Of a DNA stretch of 64,000 nt, positions 1-8,156 are shown in pieces. This stretch comes from Stappia stellulata DSM 5886. GTDB lineage: Bacteria; Pseudomonadota; Alphaproteobacteria; Rhizobiales; Stappiaceae. Where the stretch lies: contig NZ_AUIM01000010.1 in NCBI RefSeq assembly GCF_000423705.1, forward strand, positions 406,001-470,000, in the 5' to 3' direction. The notes under the pieces are model-generated. The model saw only the letters and a list, made by a program, of their open reading frames with translations, made no database searches and had not been told where the DNA came from. A program made the translations under genes and the position numbers. Position 1 is the first letter of the stretch. Every line of letters starts with the position of its first letter.

Positions 1-1049
1 AAGGCGCGCTCTACTCCCATCGCTCGACCGTGCTGCATGCGATGTCGGCCATTCTCGGGATCCCGCAGGCGTTCGGCAGCGGAAAGCGCATCCTGCCGGT
101 CGTGCCGCTGTTTCACGTCAACGCCTGGGGCCTGCCCTATGCCTGCCCGCTTTCGGGGACCGACCTTGTGTTTCCCGGCCCGCATCTCGACGGCAAAAGC
201 CTCTTCGATCTGATGGAGACAACCGGCACGACCGGGGCATGGGGCGTGCCCACCGTCTGGGCCGGCCTGATCGAGGAAATCAGGCAGCGCGGACGCAAGC
301 CGGAGACCCTGGAGATGCTGCTGATCGGCGGTTCCGCCGTACCGCCGGCAATGATCTCCGCGTTGGAAGACTTCGACATCCACACGATCCACGGCTGGGG
401 CATGACCGAGATGAGTCCGATCGGCACCTGCACCCGCCCCGTTGCCGGCGCAAGCCGGGAGGAGCGGATCGACAATGCCGTTCCCCAGGGCAAACGCCTG
501 TTCGGCCTCGACATGAAAATCGTCGGCGAAGACGGCACGCCGCAACCGCATGACGGAAAGGCGCAGGGCGAATTGCTGGTGCGGGGCCCGGCCGTGGTCA
601 ACGGATACTTCAACGCGCCGGACGCCTCCAAGGCTGCCTTCGACGCCGAAGGCTGGTTCCGCACCGGGGACGTCGCGCGCATCGACAGCGCCGGCCGCCT
701 GCAGATCGTCGACCGGACGAAGGACCTGATCAAATCCGGCGGCGAATGGATTTCCTCGCTCGACCTGGAAAACCTGGCAACCGCCCATCCCTCGGTCGCC
801 CAGGCGGCGGCCATCGCGGTGCCGCACCCCAAATGGGACGAGCGTCCGGTTCTGGCCGTCGTTCCCGCCGACAAGGAAAAGGGCATCGACGAGGCCGATC
901 TGCTGGCACATATGGGACGCCATCTTGCCAAATGGCAGATGCCCGATGCCGTCATCACCGTGGACAGCCTGCCCATGACCGCCACCGGCAAGATCTCGAA
1001 GAAAGACCTGCGCAGCCAGGTCACCGTCGATTTCGACGACATGAACTGA
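1..1049 (+). CDS. Medium/long-chain fatty-acyl-CoA ligase, 3' part (5' end outside window)
   Basis: The reading frame is open from base 3, so only the C-terminal ~349 residues are present. They belong to the AMP-forming acyl-CoA synthetase family, closest in style to AlkK-type fatty-acid ligases, which turn a fatty acid, ATP and CoA into acyl-CoA, AMP and PPi. The sequence begins in the LYSHRS segment just after the P-loop. It then shows the adenylate-binding GWGMTE motif, the hinge region GWFRTGDVARID, the EWISSLDLE segment and the catalytic lysine in TATGKISKKDLR near the end. A GTG at base 30 is an internal valine, not a start. The gene ends 31 bp before a strong terminator that it shares with the convergent ligase gene. 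Substrate length cannot be read from the sequence. Confidence 0.93.
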   Translation, partial: GALYSHRSTVLHAMSAILGIPQAFGSGKRILPVVPLFHVNAWGLPYACPLSGTDLVFPGPHLDGKSLFDLMETTGTTGAWGVPTVWAGLIEEIRQRGRKPETLEMLLIGGSAVPPAMISALEDFDIHTIHGWGMTEMSPIGTCTRPVAGASREERIDNAVPQGKRLFGLDMKIVGEDGTPQPHDGKAQGELLVRGPAVVNGYFNAPDASKAAFDAEGWFRTGDVARIDSAGRLQIVDRTKDLIKSGGEWISSLDLENLATAHPSVAQAAAIAVPHPKWDERPVLAVVPADKEKGIDEADLLAHMGRHLAKWQMPDAVITVDSLPMTATGKISKKDLRSQVTVDFDDMN

Positions 1050-1080
1050 AATCGGCGTCCCGGTGCTCCGCCCACGCTCT

Positions 1081-1114
1081 GAAAAAACGCGCCCCGAACG
1101 GGGCGCGTTTTTTC
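1081..1114. terminator. Bidirectional rho-independent terminator
   Basis: A perfect 15-bp inverted repeat (arms 1081-1095 and 1100-1114) has a GAAC loop, a GC-rich core and A6/T6 outer ends, so a U-tract is made on either strand. It sits between two convergent ligase genes. The stop codon of the minus-strand gene (1115-1113) lies at the foot of the hairpin. Confidence 0.92.
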
Positions 1115-2612
1115 AATCCTGCGGCGCGATACCGGCACGCAGCTCGAACTTCTTGACCTTGCCGGAGGGGTTGCGCGGCAAGGCGTCGACAACGAGCACG
1201 CGGGACGGCTTCTTGTAGGACGCAAGGTGCGCCTTGCAAAATCCGATGACGTCGGACGGGTCGAGATCCTCACCCGGCCGTGGCACGACGAAGGCCATCG
1301 GCGTTTCGCCCCACCGGGCGTCGGGAACGCCCACGACCGCGCTGTCGGCGATCCCGGGATGCGTGTTCAGGAGCTGTTCGATCTCAGCCGGATAGATGTT
1401 CTCGCCACCGGAGATGATCATCTCCTTCAGCCGGCCCTTGATATAGACGAACCCGTCCTCATCGATCGTTGCGAGATCGCCCGTGTGCAGCCAACCGTCG
1501 CGGATGGATTGCCGGGTGGCGGACTCGTCCTTGTAGTAGCCCAGCATGACGGTGTCGTCGCTCTGGATGATTTCGCCGACTTCGCCCGGCGCGATGTCGC
1601 GACCGTCGGGATGCACGATGCGCAGGCGGTTGGTCATCATGGGCTTGCCCACCGACCCCAGACGCGCCTCGGCATCCTCGGCGCGCAGCACGGTCGATGT
1701 CGAGGAGCATTCCGACAGGCCATACCCCTGCATGAGGGCAACGCCGAACATCTTCCGAAACAGCCGCATCGACCGTTCCGTCTCGGCCGCGCCGCCCGAC
1801 AGGCAAAGCCGCAAGGACGGCGCGGTGGCACCGCGCTCCTCCAGTTCGCCGATCAGCGCCTGCCACATCGCGGGTGCTGCAAACATGCAGGTAACCCCGT
1901 CCTCGACAAGGTGACGGCCGACCTCGCCCGGATCGAAGTGCTTCTGGAGAATGACGGTTCCGCCGATCAGCAACAGCGGCAAGGTACAGATCAGCGACCC
2001 TCCGGCATGGAAGATCGGCGCGCAGGTCAGCGTGATGTCGTCTCGCGTCAACGGAAAGTCCGCGATCTGGTTCTGCGCCGTCGCCAGAAGGTTGCGTTCC
2101 GACAGCATCGCGGCCTTGGGGCGCCCGGTCGTGCCGGAGGTGTGGATCATCAGCAGGCAGGCGTCCGGCGCCCGCCGTTCGTTCCCTTGCCGCGCTTGCG
2201 GCGCGGCATCGGGCGCCAGCCCCTGCGGTCCGCTTTCCACCCAGTGGCGAACGGCATCGGCGCGCGGCTTCACCGCCTCGACCATCTCGCCGAAATCGGC
2301 GGAATGAACGACGACATCGGCTTCCGAGTTCGCGAGCTGATAGACAATTTCATCGGCAACGAGGCGAAAATTGATCGGCACCAGAACCGCGCCCAATCGC
2401 GAACAGGCAAAGAGCAGCTCGAAGAAGGAAATGTCGTTGAAGCTCAAATGCGCGACCTTGTCGCCCTCGCCGACCCCCAAGGCGCCCAGGCGCTCGGCGG
2501 TGGCCGCGACCCGGGCGTTCAGCTGGCCATAAGTGACCTCCAGCGGCCCGCATCGAATGGCTGTCTTGTCGGCGAAACGGTCGCTCTGGCGTGCAAGGAT
2601 GGATGCAATCAT
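1113..2612 (-). CDS. AMP-forming acyl-CoA synthetase
   Basis: This 499-residue class I adenylate-forming enzyme activates a carboxylic acid as its CoA thioester. The P-loop HTSGTTGRPKAAML lies near residues 157-170. The QGYGLSE adenylate motif, the GWLHTGDLATID hinge motif and the catalytic lysine in NPSGKVKKFELR follow in order. The start MIASILARQ at 2612 is chosen because it overlaps the stop of the upstream CoA-transferase by 4 bp (ATGA), which suggests translational coupling; an in-frame extension upstream is only the shadow of that gene. It is the last gene of a TRAP-VOC-CaiB-ligase operon, so its substrate is probably the acid imported by the TRAP binding protein. The exact acid is unknown. 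Confidence 0.92.
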   Translation of the reverse strand: MIASILARQSDRFADKTAIRCGPLEVTYGQLNARVAATAERLGALGVGEGDKVAHLSFNDISFFELLFACSRLGAVLVPINFRLVADEIVYQLANSEADVVVHSADFGEMVEAVKPRADAVRHWVESGPQGLAPDAAPQARQGNERRAPDACLLMIHTSGTTGRPKAAMLSERNLLATAQNQIADFPLTRDDITLTCAPIFHAGGSLICTLPLLLIGGTVILQKHFDPGEVGRHLVEDGVTCMFAAPAMWQALIGELEERGATAPSLRLCLSGGAAETERSMRLFRKMFGVALMQGYGLSECSSTSTVLRAEDAEARLGSVGKPMMTNRLRIVHPDGRDIAPGEVGEIIQSDDTVMLGYYKDESATRQSIRDGWLHTGDLATIDEDGFVYIKGRLKEMIISGGENIYPAEIEQLLNTHPGIADSAVVGVPDARWGETPMAFVVPRPGEDLDPSDVIGFCKAHLASYKKPSRVLVVDALPRNPSGKVKKFELRAGIAPQD

Positions 2613-3769
2613 GTGGCGGGCTCCTCCCCGGAAGTCTGCGATGGATCGGGTTCGTCCTCGCCCGGCACAGGCGCGGCGCGGCGAACGGCGGCGGGCGTGG
2701 CGGACAAGGAAATCGGGTTGGCCAGATGGCGTTCGGTCCCGTAAACGCCATGCGTCGTCTGCGCGACCATGCCGCGCGCGGCTGCGTGGCCGCTCCCGAG
2801 CATGGCGTTCAGCGATTGCACGGCGGTCACGCACACGCTTTGGGGACCAAGCGTTTCTTCCCAGTGGTCGGCGGGTTCGGTGGCCAGAACGGCCGCGACA
2901 TCGGCCTTCACGCGCTCGGCCGTGTCCGCATCCAGCAGATCCGCCTCGCCATGACCGGGCAGGCCGATCGCGGCGCAGAACCGTTTCCAGAGCCAGGGCT
3001 CGAAACACGCGACGGCGACATAGCGACCGTCCCTGGCACGGTAAAGCGCGTAATGCGGATAGCTGCCCGAATAGAGCAACCCGCCGCGGCGCAAGTCCGC
3101 GCCGCCGTTCAACAGGTGAAAGGCCAGCGGATTGGCAAGGCCCATCGCCGTATCGAGAAAGGAGATATCGACGAACTGACCCTTGCCAAGCCTGTCGCGC
3201 GCCAGGAGCGCAAGCAGGATCCCGCTGACGGCGTGCATCGCGGCCCCACCGAAATCCGACAGAAAAAACAGCGGGATGACCGGCGGCGCCGCTTCACTTG
3301 AGCCGATCAGATCCAGCAGTCCGGCCTTGGCGATGAAGTTCAGGTCATGACCGCCCTGGTCCCCCATGGGGCTGCGTTGCCCGTAACCCGACAAAGCGCA
3401 ATACACCAGGCGTTCGTTGGCGGCGCACAACGTTTCATAGGCAATCCCGAGGCGCTGCGCCGTGCCGGGGCGGAAATCCTCGATCACGACGTCGGCCTCG
3501 GCCACGAGCGCCAGGAAGGTCTCGCGCTGTTTTGGAACGCGCAGGTTCAGCGTCAGGCTGCGCTTGTTGCGGTTCAACGCACGCGAGATCAGGTGCATCT
3601 GCGCCTCGAAACTCCAGATATCATCCTCCGGCGCAGGCCGGCGTACGCCGGTGTCGGCGGAGATCGACGTCACCTCCGCGCCGAAGTCCGCCAGATACAT
3701 CGAGGCCATCGCCGACGGGCCCAGCCGTCCGAGGTCGAGGACACGCAGTCCTTCCAGGGCTGTCGTCAT
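2609..3769 (-). CDS. CaiB/BaiF family (class III) CoA-transferase
   Basis: This 386-residue protein has the family III fold: an N-terminal Rossmann-like part with LDLGRLGPSAMASMYLADFGAEV, a PGTAQRLGI segment and the GYGQRSPMGDQGGHDLNF region typical of the family. Asp206 in VDISFLDTAM matches the catalytic aspartate that forms the acyl-anhydride intermediate. Such enzymes move CoA between acids without spending ATP. Its start overlaps nothing upstream (27 bp after the VOC gene) and its stop overlaps the ligase start. A CoA-transferase beside an AMP ligase suggests two CoA-linked acids in one pathway; which acids is not visible. Confidence 0.93.
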   Translation of the reverse strand: MTTALEGLRVLDLGRLGPSAMASMYLADFGAEVTSISADTGVRRPAPEDDIWSFEAQMHLISRALNRNKRSLTLNLRVPKQRETFLALVAEADVVIEDFRPGTAQRLGIAYETLCAANERLVYCALSGYGQRSPMGDQGGHDLNFIAKAGLLDLIGSSEAAPPVIPLFFLSDFGGAAMHAVSGILLALLARDRLGKGQFVDISFLDTAMGLANPLAFHLLNGGADLRRGGLLYSGSYPHYALYRARDGRYVAVACFEPWLWKRFCAAIGLPGHGEADLLDADTAERVKADVAAVLATEPADHWEETLGPQSVCVTAVQSLNAMLGSGHAAARGMVAQTTHGVYGTERHLANPISLSATPAAVRRAAPVPGEDEPDPSQTSGEEPAT

Positions 3770-3796
3770 CGCTTTTTTCCAACCGAGGGTACGAGG

Positions 3797-4216
3797 TTAG
3801 TCTTCCTGGGCCGCGGCCGTCGCAGGATGGGGCTCCGGGTAGGCAGCAAGCACAATCTGCAGCCCATGCGCCTTGGCGGGATGAAACGCGACCTCCCGCA
3901 ATGCGCCGAAGGTCACGTCGTTCACCGGCTCCAGCCCGTGGTCGCGAAAGTGGCTGACGGCCGCGTCCATGTCGGAGACCTTGAAGACGACGCAGAAGAC
4001 GCCCTCGCCGCGCGTCCTTGTGAATTTCTCGACGACGGATCCGGGGTGGCCTGCCACGAGTTCCAGGCCCTCGCGCGAGTAGCGGGCATCCATCCCGAGT
4101 TTGTCGTCGCTCAGCGGCGCATCGAAGCGGATGCCCAGCAACCCTTCGAAAAACCCCGCAGCTTCCCCGATGTCGCGCACGCCGAGCGCGACCCTGTCCA
4201 GTCGTTCAATCTTCAT
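3797..4216 (-). CDS. VOC (glyoxalase/epimerase) family protein
   Basis: This 139-residue single-domain protein of the vicinal-oxygen-chelate superfamily opens with MKIERLDRVALGVRDI, a classic VOC first strand, and has the paired beta-alpha-beta-beta-beta modules. It resembles the methylmalonyl-CoA epimerase/lactoylglutathione lyase branch in layout, but the exact reaction cannot be assigned. The start at 4216 is preferred over one 21 bp upstream because a GGAG sits at a suitable distance. It lies between the TRAP binding protein and the CoA-transferase in the same operon, so an epimerase or isomerase step on a CoA-linked acid is a reasonable guess. Confidence 0.8.
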   Translation of the reverse strand: MKIERLDRVALGVRDIGEAAGFFEGLLGIRFDAPLSDDKLGMDARYSREGLELVAGHPGSVVEKFTRTRGEGVFCVVFKVSDMDAAVSHFRDHGLEPVNDVTFGALREVAFHPAKAHGLQIVLAAYPEPHPATAAAQED

Positions 4217-4278
4217 TCTCTGCTCCGCCGCCATCAAGGGGAGGCCGCCGGCTCGACGCAGGCGGCCCCGGACATCGA

Positions 4279-5430
4279 TTACTGCCCGTAGGTCGCCAGA
4301 TCGACGTCGGACAGGATTTCGTCCCAGTAAAGCTGCGCGAGCTCCTCCGCAGTCGAAACGCCGTCAAGATGACCGCGCCATTCGGAAACCCGCGCGCGCA
4401 TCGCCGCGACGGTTTCCTCTCCGTTGCTGACGCCGAAGGTCTCCCTGTAGTAGCCAACGAGCGTGTCGATGTCCGTGTCGACAAAACCGCGCGTTGCCTC
4501 GACCAGGCTGGGAGCGGCCTGATGAAACCGGGCCTTGATCTCGCCGTTGCGGGATTTTTCCTTCAACTCCTGCAAGCCGTTCTCGTATTTCATCGAGATC
4601 TCTGCCGCCGCCGTCGCCGCTCCGCGCAGCAGCGCCTCGCGCTTGTCCAGGCTCAGACCGGCCCAGGTGTTCCGGTTCACCTGCGCCAGGGACGCGACAT
4701 AGATGCCACCGGGAACGCCGGTGGTGATGTCGGTCACCAGATCGCCCATGCCGAAATTGTAGACATCGGGAACCGAAAGGACGACGCAATCGATCAGGCC
4801 CTGACTCAAGGCTTCCAGCATCTCGTTGCCCGACACCGTGACCGGCGACGCCTCCATGGCCTGCGACCAGCGCGCCCAATAGGACCCGGAGATGCGCATG
4901 CGTGCGTTTTTCACGTCCGACAGCTCGACATGCGGCTTCGTGCAATTCAGCGAATAGGGCGTTGAAGCCGTTCCCACCGTGAAGACATTGTTCCGGGCGG
5001 CGAACTCCCGGTGGCACTCCGGACAGTCGTTGATGATGAAATCCGTCATAGCGGCGCCATAGAGGACACCCTGCATCTCCTGCGAAAGGTCCTCCTCCTG
5101 CAACAGGATCATCGCGGTTTCCATCGCCAGGTTGGCGTGGGGATACTCCCTGGGAAACAGCGTGGTCATCAGCGCGCCGATGTCGGCCAGACCCGAGGAA
5201 ATCCCGTCGGACGTCTCCATGAGATTGAGCAAGGAGAGCGGAAAGGTGCGCACCTTCAACGCGCCGCCGGAGTTTTCCTTGACCGTCTCGGCAAACACAT
5301 TTGCGCCGATATCGAAGTAAGACCCCGGCGGGTGCCCATAGGCAAAGCGCAGGGTTTCCGCATTCGCCATCGCTGTGCCGGCGAGCCATACGGCCCCCGC
5401 CATCGCCGCGAGCCTGTTCATCTTGATCAT
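4279..5430 (-). CDS. TRAP transporter substrate-binding protein (DctP family), no DctQ/M partner nearby
   Basis: This 383-residue protein has an N-terminal signal peptide (hydrophobic stretch ending AMANA, about residue 24), followed by TLRFAYGHPPGSYFDIGA and the FAETVKENSGGALKVRTF region of DctP proteins. DctP proteins capture carboxylates in the periplasm and hand them to a DctQ-DctM membrane pair. The start MIKMN at 5430 is chosen over one 15 bp upstream because a GGGAGGGG precedes it. A small Cys-x-x-Cys segment (DCPEC) occurs mid-protein. It is the first gene of the operon, yet no membrane subunits follow, so it must share permeases encoded elsewhere. A perfect inverted repeat just upstream is the likely operator. 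Confidence 0.9.
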   Translation of the reverse strand: MIKMNRLAAMAGAVWLAGTAMANAETLRFAYGHPPGSYFDIGANVFAETVKENSGGALKVRTFPLSLLNLMETSDGISSGLADIGALMTTLFPREYPHANLAMETAMILLQEEDLSQEMQGVLYGAAMTDFIINDCPECHREFAARNNVFTVGTASTPYSLNCTKPHVELSDVKNARMRISGSYWARWSQAMEASPVTVSGNEMLEALSQGLIDCVVLSVPDVYNFGMGDLVTDITTGVPGGIYVASLAQVNRNTWAGLSLDKREALLRGAATAAAEISMKYENGLQELKEKSRNGEIKARFHQAAPSLVEATRGFVDTDIDTLVGYYRETFGVSNGEETVAAMRARVSEWRGHLDGVSTAEELAQLYWDEILSDVDLATYGQ

Positions 5431-5472
5431 GGTCCCCTCCCTCATTGCAGTCCGACGCCGTTCACGACGGCA

Positions 5473-5499
5473 AAGTCAATTGCTTTATACAATTGACTT
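5473..5499. promoter_or_regulatory. Perfect inverted repeat, probable operator of the TRAP/CoA operon
   Basis: Two perfect 10-bp arms, AAGTCAATTG (5473-5482) and CAATTGACTT (5490-5499), flank a 7-bp AT-rich spacer. The site lies 43 bp upstream of the TRAP binding-protein start in an otherwise gene-free 200-bp gap. Size and symmetry suit a dimeric HTH repressor such as GntR, IclR or MarR; the regulator itself is not in this gap. Confidence 0.7.
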
Positions 5500-5630
5500 A
5501 GACAAATTTGCAATGGGCAACGACACGATCCGCTGCCGCGGCGGGACCGTGGGAAAGACATCCGATGAATTGAAACGAAGATACGACCTGCTTCAGGAAG
5601 CGCAGGACGGCTCCCGCAGCAGAGCTGGCG

Positions 5631-6245
5631 TCACATGAATGCCGAGGACACCGCCCAGAGGCCGAAACCGATCAGCACGATCCCGGACAGACGGGAGATC
5701 CACTGCGCAAAGGCGGGTGGAAGGCGATGACGGGCAAGCGCGACGCCACCGCTCAGCAGGCTCCACCAGAGCATCGACCCGAAAAACACGCCGGCCACGA
5801 CCAGCGCGGCGTCGGCCGCAGTGGCGGTCGATGCAAGCCCCAATCCGGCAAAGAGTGCGGCAAAGGACAACACCGTCATCGGGTTCGTGATCGTCAGGAG
5901 AAAGGTGGTCGCCGTCGTCCCGACCAGATCGCGGGAGGCGACCCGTGGCGTCGCCCCCGGCACTTTCGGCGCGAAACCTTGCCAGCCGAGCCAGAGCATG
6001 AAGGCCCCGCCCAGCAGACGAAGCGGCGTGTCGATCGCCGTTAGCGCGGAGGCGAAGGCGGCAAACCCGGCGGCCGCCAGAATGGCATAGACGCCGTCGG
6101 CCAGCGCCGTTCCCAGCCCCCCGGCCGCGCCTGCGGCAAAGCCGCTTTCCAGCGTGCGGTTAATGCAAAGCGCGCCGATCGGTCCAAGCGGCGCCGCAAT
6201 CGCCAACCCGAGAAACAGGCTTTTGAAAAACAGTATCCCGTCCAT
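5631..6245 (-). CDS. LysE/RhtB family amino-acid exporter
   Basis: This 204-residue membrane protein starts with MDGILFFKSLFLGLAIAAPLGPIGALCIN. That segment carries the LysE signature in which a first membrane helix ends in APLGPIGAL. Six hydrophobic stretches are visible. LysE/RhtB proteins export amino acids or related compounds from the cytoplasm. The start at 6245 overlaps the stop of the Lrp-type gene by one base (TGATG), so the pair is co-transcribed. An upstream in-frame extension is only the regulator gene read in another frame. The exported compound is unknown but likely also the effector of the neighbouring Lrp protein. Confidence 0.9.
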   Translation of the reverse strand: MDGILFFKSLFLGLAIAAPLGPIGALCINRTLESGFAAGAAGGLGTALADGVYAILAAAGFAAFASALTAIDTPLRLLGGAFMLWLGWQGFAPKVPGATPRVASRDLVGTTATTFLLTITNPMTVLSFAALFAGLGLASTATAADAALVVAGVFFGSMLWWSLLSGGVALARHRLPPAFAQWISRLSGIVLIGFGLWAVSSAFM

Positions 6246-6697
6246 CAGGCGTCGTCTTTCCTGACAAGGGCGCCGGGCACAGGCGACGACAGGGCCAGGA
6301 CCGTCTCGCTGCGGCCGACGAAACGGCGGGACTTGAGGTCGGCCAGAAACGGCTCGATCCGCGTCGTGTCGCCCACGCGCAGCTTGATCAGGTAGGACCA
6401 GGCGCCGGTGACGTGGTGACACTCGAGAATGAGGGGATGCGCGGCCGCGTAGGCGCGAAACGCATCTTCGTCCGCATCGTCGCGAAGCGCGATCCAGACG
6501 AAGACCAGGGTCTGCATGCCGGTCTGGACGGGATCCAGATCGACGGTGAAGCGGCGAATGACCCCGGAGGCCGTCAGACGCCGCACACGCTCGTTCACAC
6601 TGGACGGCGACAGCCCGACAGACGCGCCGATATCGGCCAGCGACCGCTTTGCGTCGGCAGAAAGGAGATCGATGATTTTCGTGTCAATTGCATCCAT
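6245..6697 (-). CDS. Lrp/AsnC family transcriptional regulator
   Basis: This 150-residue regulator opens with MDAIDTKIIDLLSADAKRSL, and its winged HTH spans about residues 5-55 (SLADIGASVGLSPSSVNERVRRL). A RAM effector domain fills the rest (TLVFVWIALRD, HHVTGAWSYLIKLRV). Lrp-family octamers sense amino acids. The gene directly precedes and overlaps the LysE exporter gene, the usual arrangement for an amino-acid-controlled exporter. The 119-bp gap upstream is AT-rich and probably carries its promoter, but no clear -10/-35 pair was identified. Confidence 0.93.
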   Translation of the reverse strand: MDAIDTKIIDLLSADAKRSLADIGASVGLSPSSVNERVRRLTASGVIRRFTVDLDPVQTGMQTLVFVWIALRDDADEDAFRAYAAAHPLILECHHVTGAWSYLIKLRVGDTTRIEPFLADLKSRRFVGRSETVLALSSPVPGALVRKDDA

Positions 6698-6816
6698 TTC
6701 CGAAAAATATGCAGCACATGTGGCAATGTAAACGATATTTTTCTATAGCGACGCATTTGACCGCATTTTCAGCGCGCCCGGCCGGGACCTCCGAGACGGC
6801 ACGCGCCGAAGCGCGC

Positions 6817-8142
6817 TCAGCCCGCCACGGCTGCATCCACCGCGTATCCCAGCCTCTCCACAATGAGGTCGACCGTCTCACTGTCCACGCCATAAGGCGG
6901 CGCCAGAAGCACGTGATCGCCGGACACGCCGTCGATGGTGCCGGCGCCCGGGTACACCATCAGCCCGAGCGTCATGGCTTCCCGCTTGATCTGCGCGCCG
7001 ATACGCCGCTGGGATGCAAAGGGCGTCTTGTCGTCGCGATGCTCGACCAGCTCGATCGCCTGGAGAAGCCCGCGCCCCCGCACATCGCCGACATGGGGAT
7101 GATTGCCGAAACGCGCCTCGAGCCGGTCGCGCAGCTGTGCGCCACGCGCAACGACATTCGCCAGCAGGTCATCGTCGCGGATCACCTGCTGGACCGCGAG
7201 CGCGGCCGCACAGGCAAGCGGATGAGCGGAATAGGTGTGCCCATGCACGAAACTGCCGCTGCCCTCCACGATGGTCCGATAGACATTGTCCGTGCACATC
7301 ACGGCCGCGATCGGCTGGTAGCCACCGCCCAGCCCCTTGGCGAGCGTGAGGATATCCGGCGCGACACCCTCCTGTTCACAGGCGAGAAAGCTCCCGGTCC
7401 GCCCCGCGCCGCACATCACCTCATCCAGGATGAGAAGAATACCGTAGCGGTCGCAAATCTCGCGGATACGGCGGAAATACCCGGCCTCGGCCGTAACGGC
7501 GCCAGCCGTGGCGCCAACGACCGTCTCGGCCAGGAACGCGACGACGTTCTGCGGGCCAAGCTCGAGGACCTTTTCCTCCAGAAGGTTTGCGGCGCGCAGC
7601 GCATAGTCTTCCGCGCTTTCCCCGTCCCGGGCGTAGCGATAGGCAAAGCACGGCTCGATCTTGGGTTCATCGAGCAGAAACGGCCCGTAGGGCTTGCGCC
7701 GGGGCGGGTTTCCACCGACCGACAGCGCGCCCAAAGTGTTGCCGTGGTAGCTCTGATGCCGGGAGATCACCAGCTTCCGCGAGGGTTCGCCACGCTCCAG
7801 ATGATACTGGCGCGCCATCTTGATCGCCGCCTCGATCGCCTCGGAGCCGCTTCCCACGAAATAGACCTTGTCGAGCGGCAGCGGCGTCGCATCGCACAGG
7901 TGATCGGCAAGGGCTTCGGCCGCGTGCGAAGTGAAAAAACTCGTATGCGCGTAGCTGATCTCGGCCATCTGGCGCTGAATGGCTTCCTGGACGCGCATGT
8001 CGCCATGCCCGATACAGGAGACGGCCGCGCCGCCGCAGGCGTCGATATAGCGCTTGCCGCTGTCATCCGTGACGTAGGCGCCACTCCCCTGCACCGCAAC
8101 GGGAAGGACGCTCTTCGGAGAGCGATGAAACACATGGGTCAT
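6817..8142 (-). CDS. Class III pyridoxal-phosphate aminotransferase
   Basis: This 441-residue fold-type I enzyme belongs to the omega-amino-acid/acetylornithine-like class III aminotransferases. Visible features are the N-terminal glycine-rich DACGGAAVSCIGHG, VGSGSEAIEAAIKMAR near residue 97, SYHGNTLGALSVGG near residue 131 and LILDEVMCGAGRTG with the PLP-binding Asp240. The Schiff-base lysine is Lys269 in LTLAKGLGGGYQPI. It is the last gene of the M81-TRAP-RpiR operon, 14 bp after the RpiR stop. It may remove an amino group from a compound imported by the TRAP system; the donor is not known. Confidence 0.93.
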   Translation of the reverse strand: MTHVFHRSPKSVLPVAVQGSGAYVTDDSGKRYIDACGGAAVSCIGHGDMRVQEAIQRQMAEISYAHTSFFTSHAAEALADHLCDATPLPLDKVYFVGSGSEAIEAAIKMARQYHLERGEPSRKLVISRHQSYHGNTLGALSVGGNPPRRKPYGPFLLDEPKIEPCFAYRYARDGESAEDYALRAANLLEEKVLELGPQNVVAFLAETVVGATAGAVTAEAGYFRRIREICDRYGILLILDEVMCGAGRTGSFLACEQEGVAPDILTLAKGLGGGYQPIAAVMCTDNVYRTIVEGSGSFVHGHTYSAHPLACAAALAVQQVIRDDDLLANVVARGAQLRDRLEARFGNHPHVGDVRGRGLLQAIELVEHRDDKTPFASQRRIGAQIKREAMTLGLMVYPGAGTIDGVSGDHVLLAPPYGVDSETVDLIVERLGYAVDAAVAG

Positions 8143-8156
8143 TTACAAGATCTCTG

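Noticed and set aside
1227..2744. 505-codon open frame on the plus strand across the AMP ligase gene
   Set aside because: It is antisense to a gene with clear ligase motifs and has low-complexity Arg/Gly/His-rich translation; open antisense frames are common in high-GC DNA.
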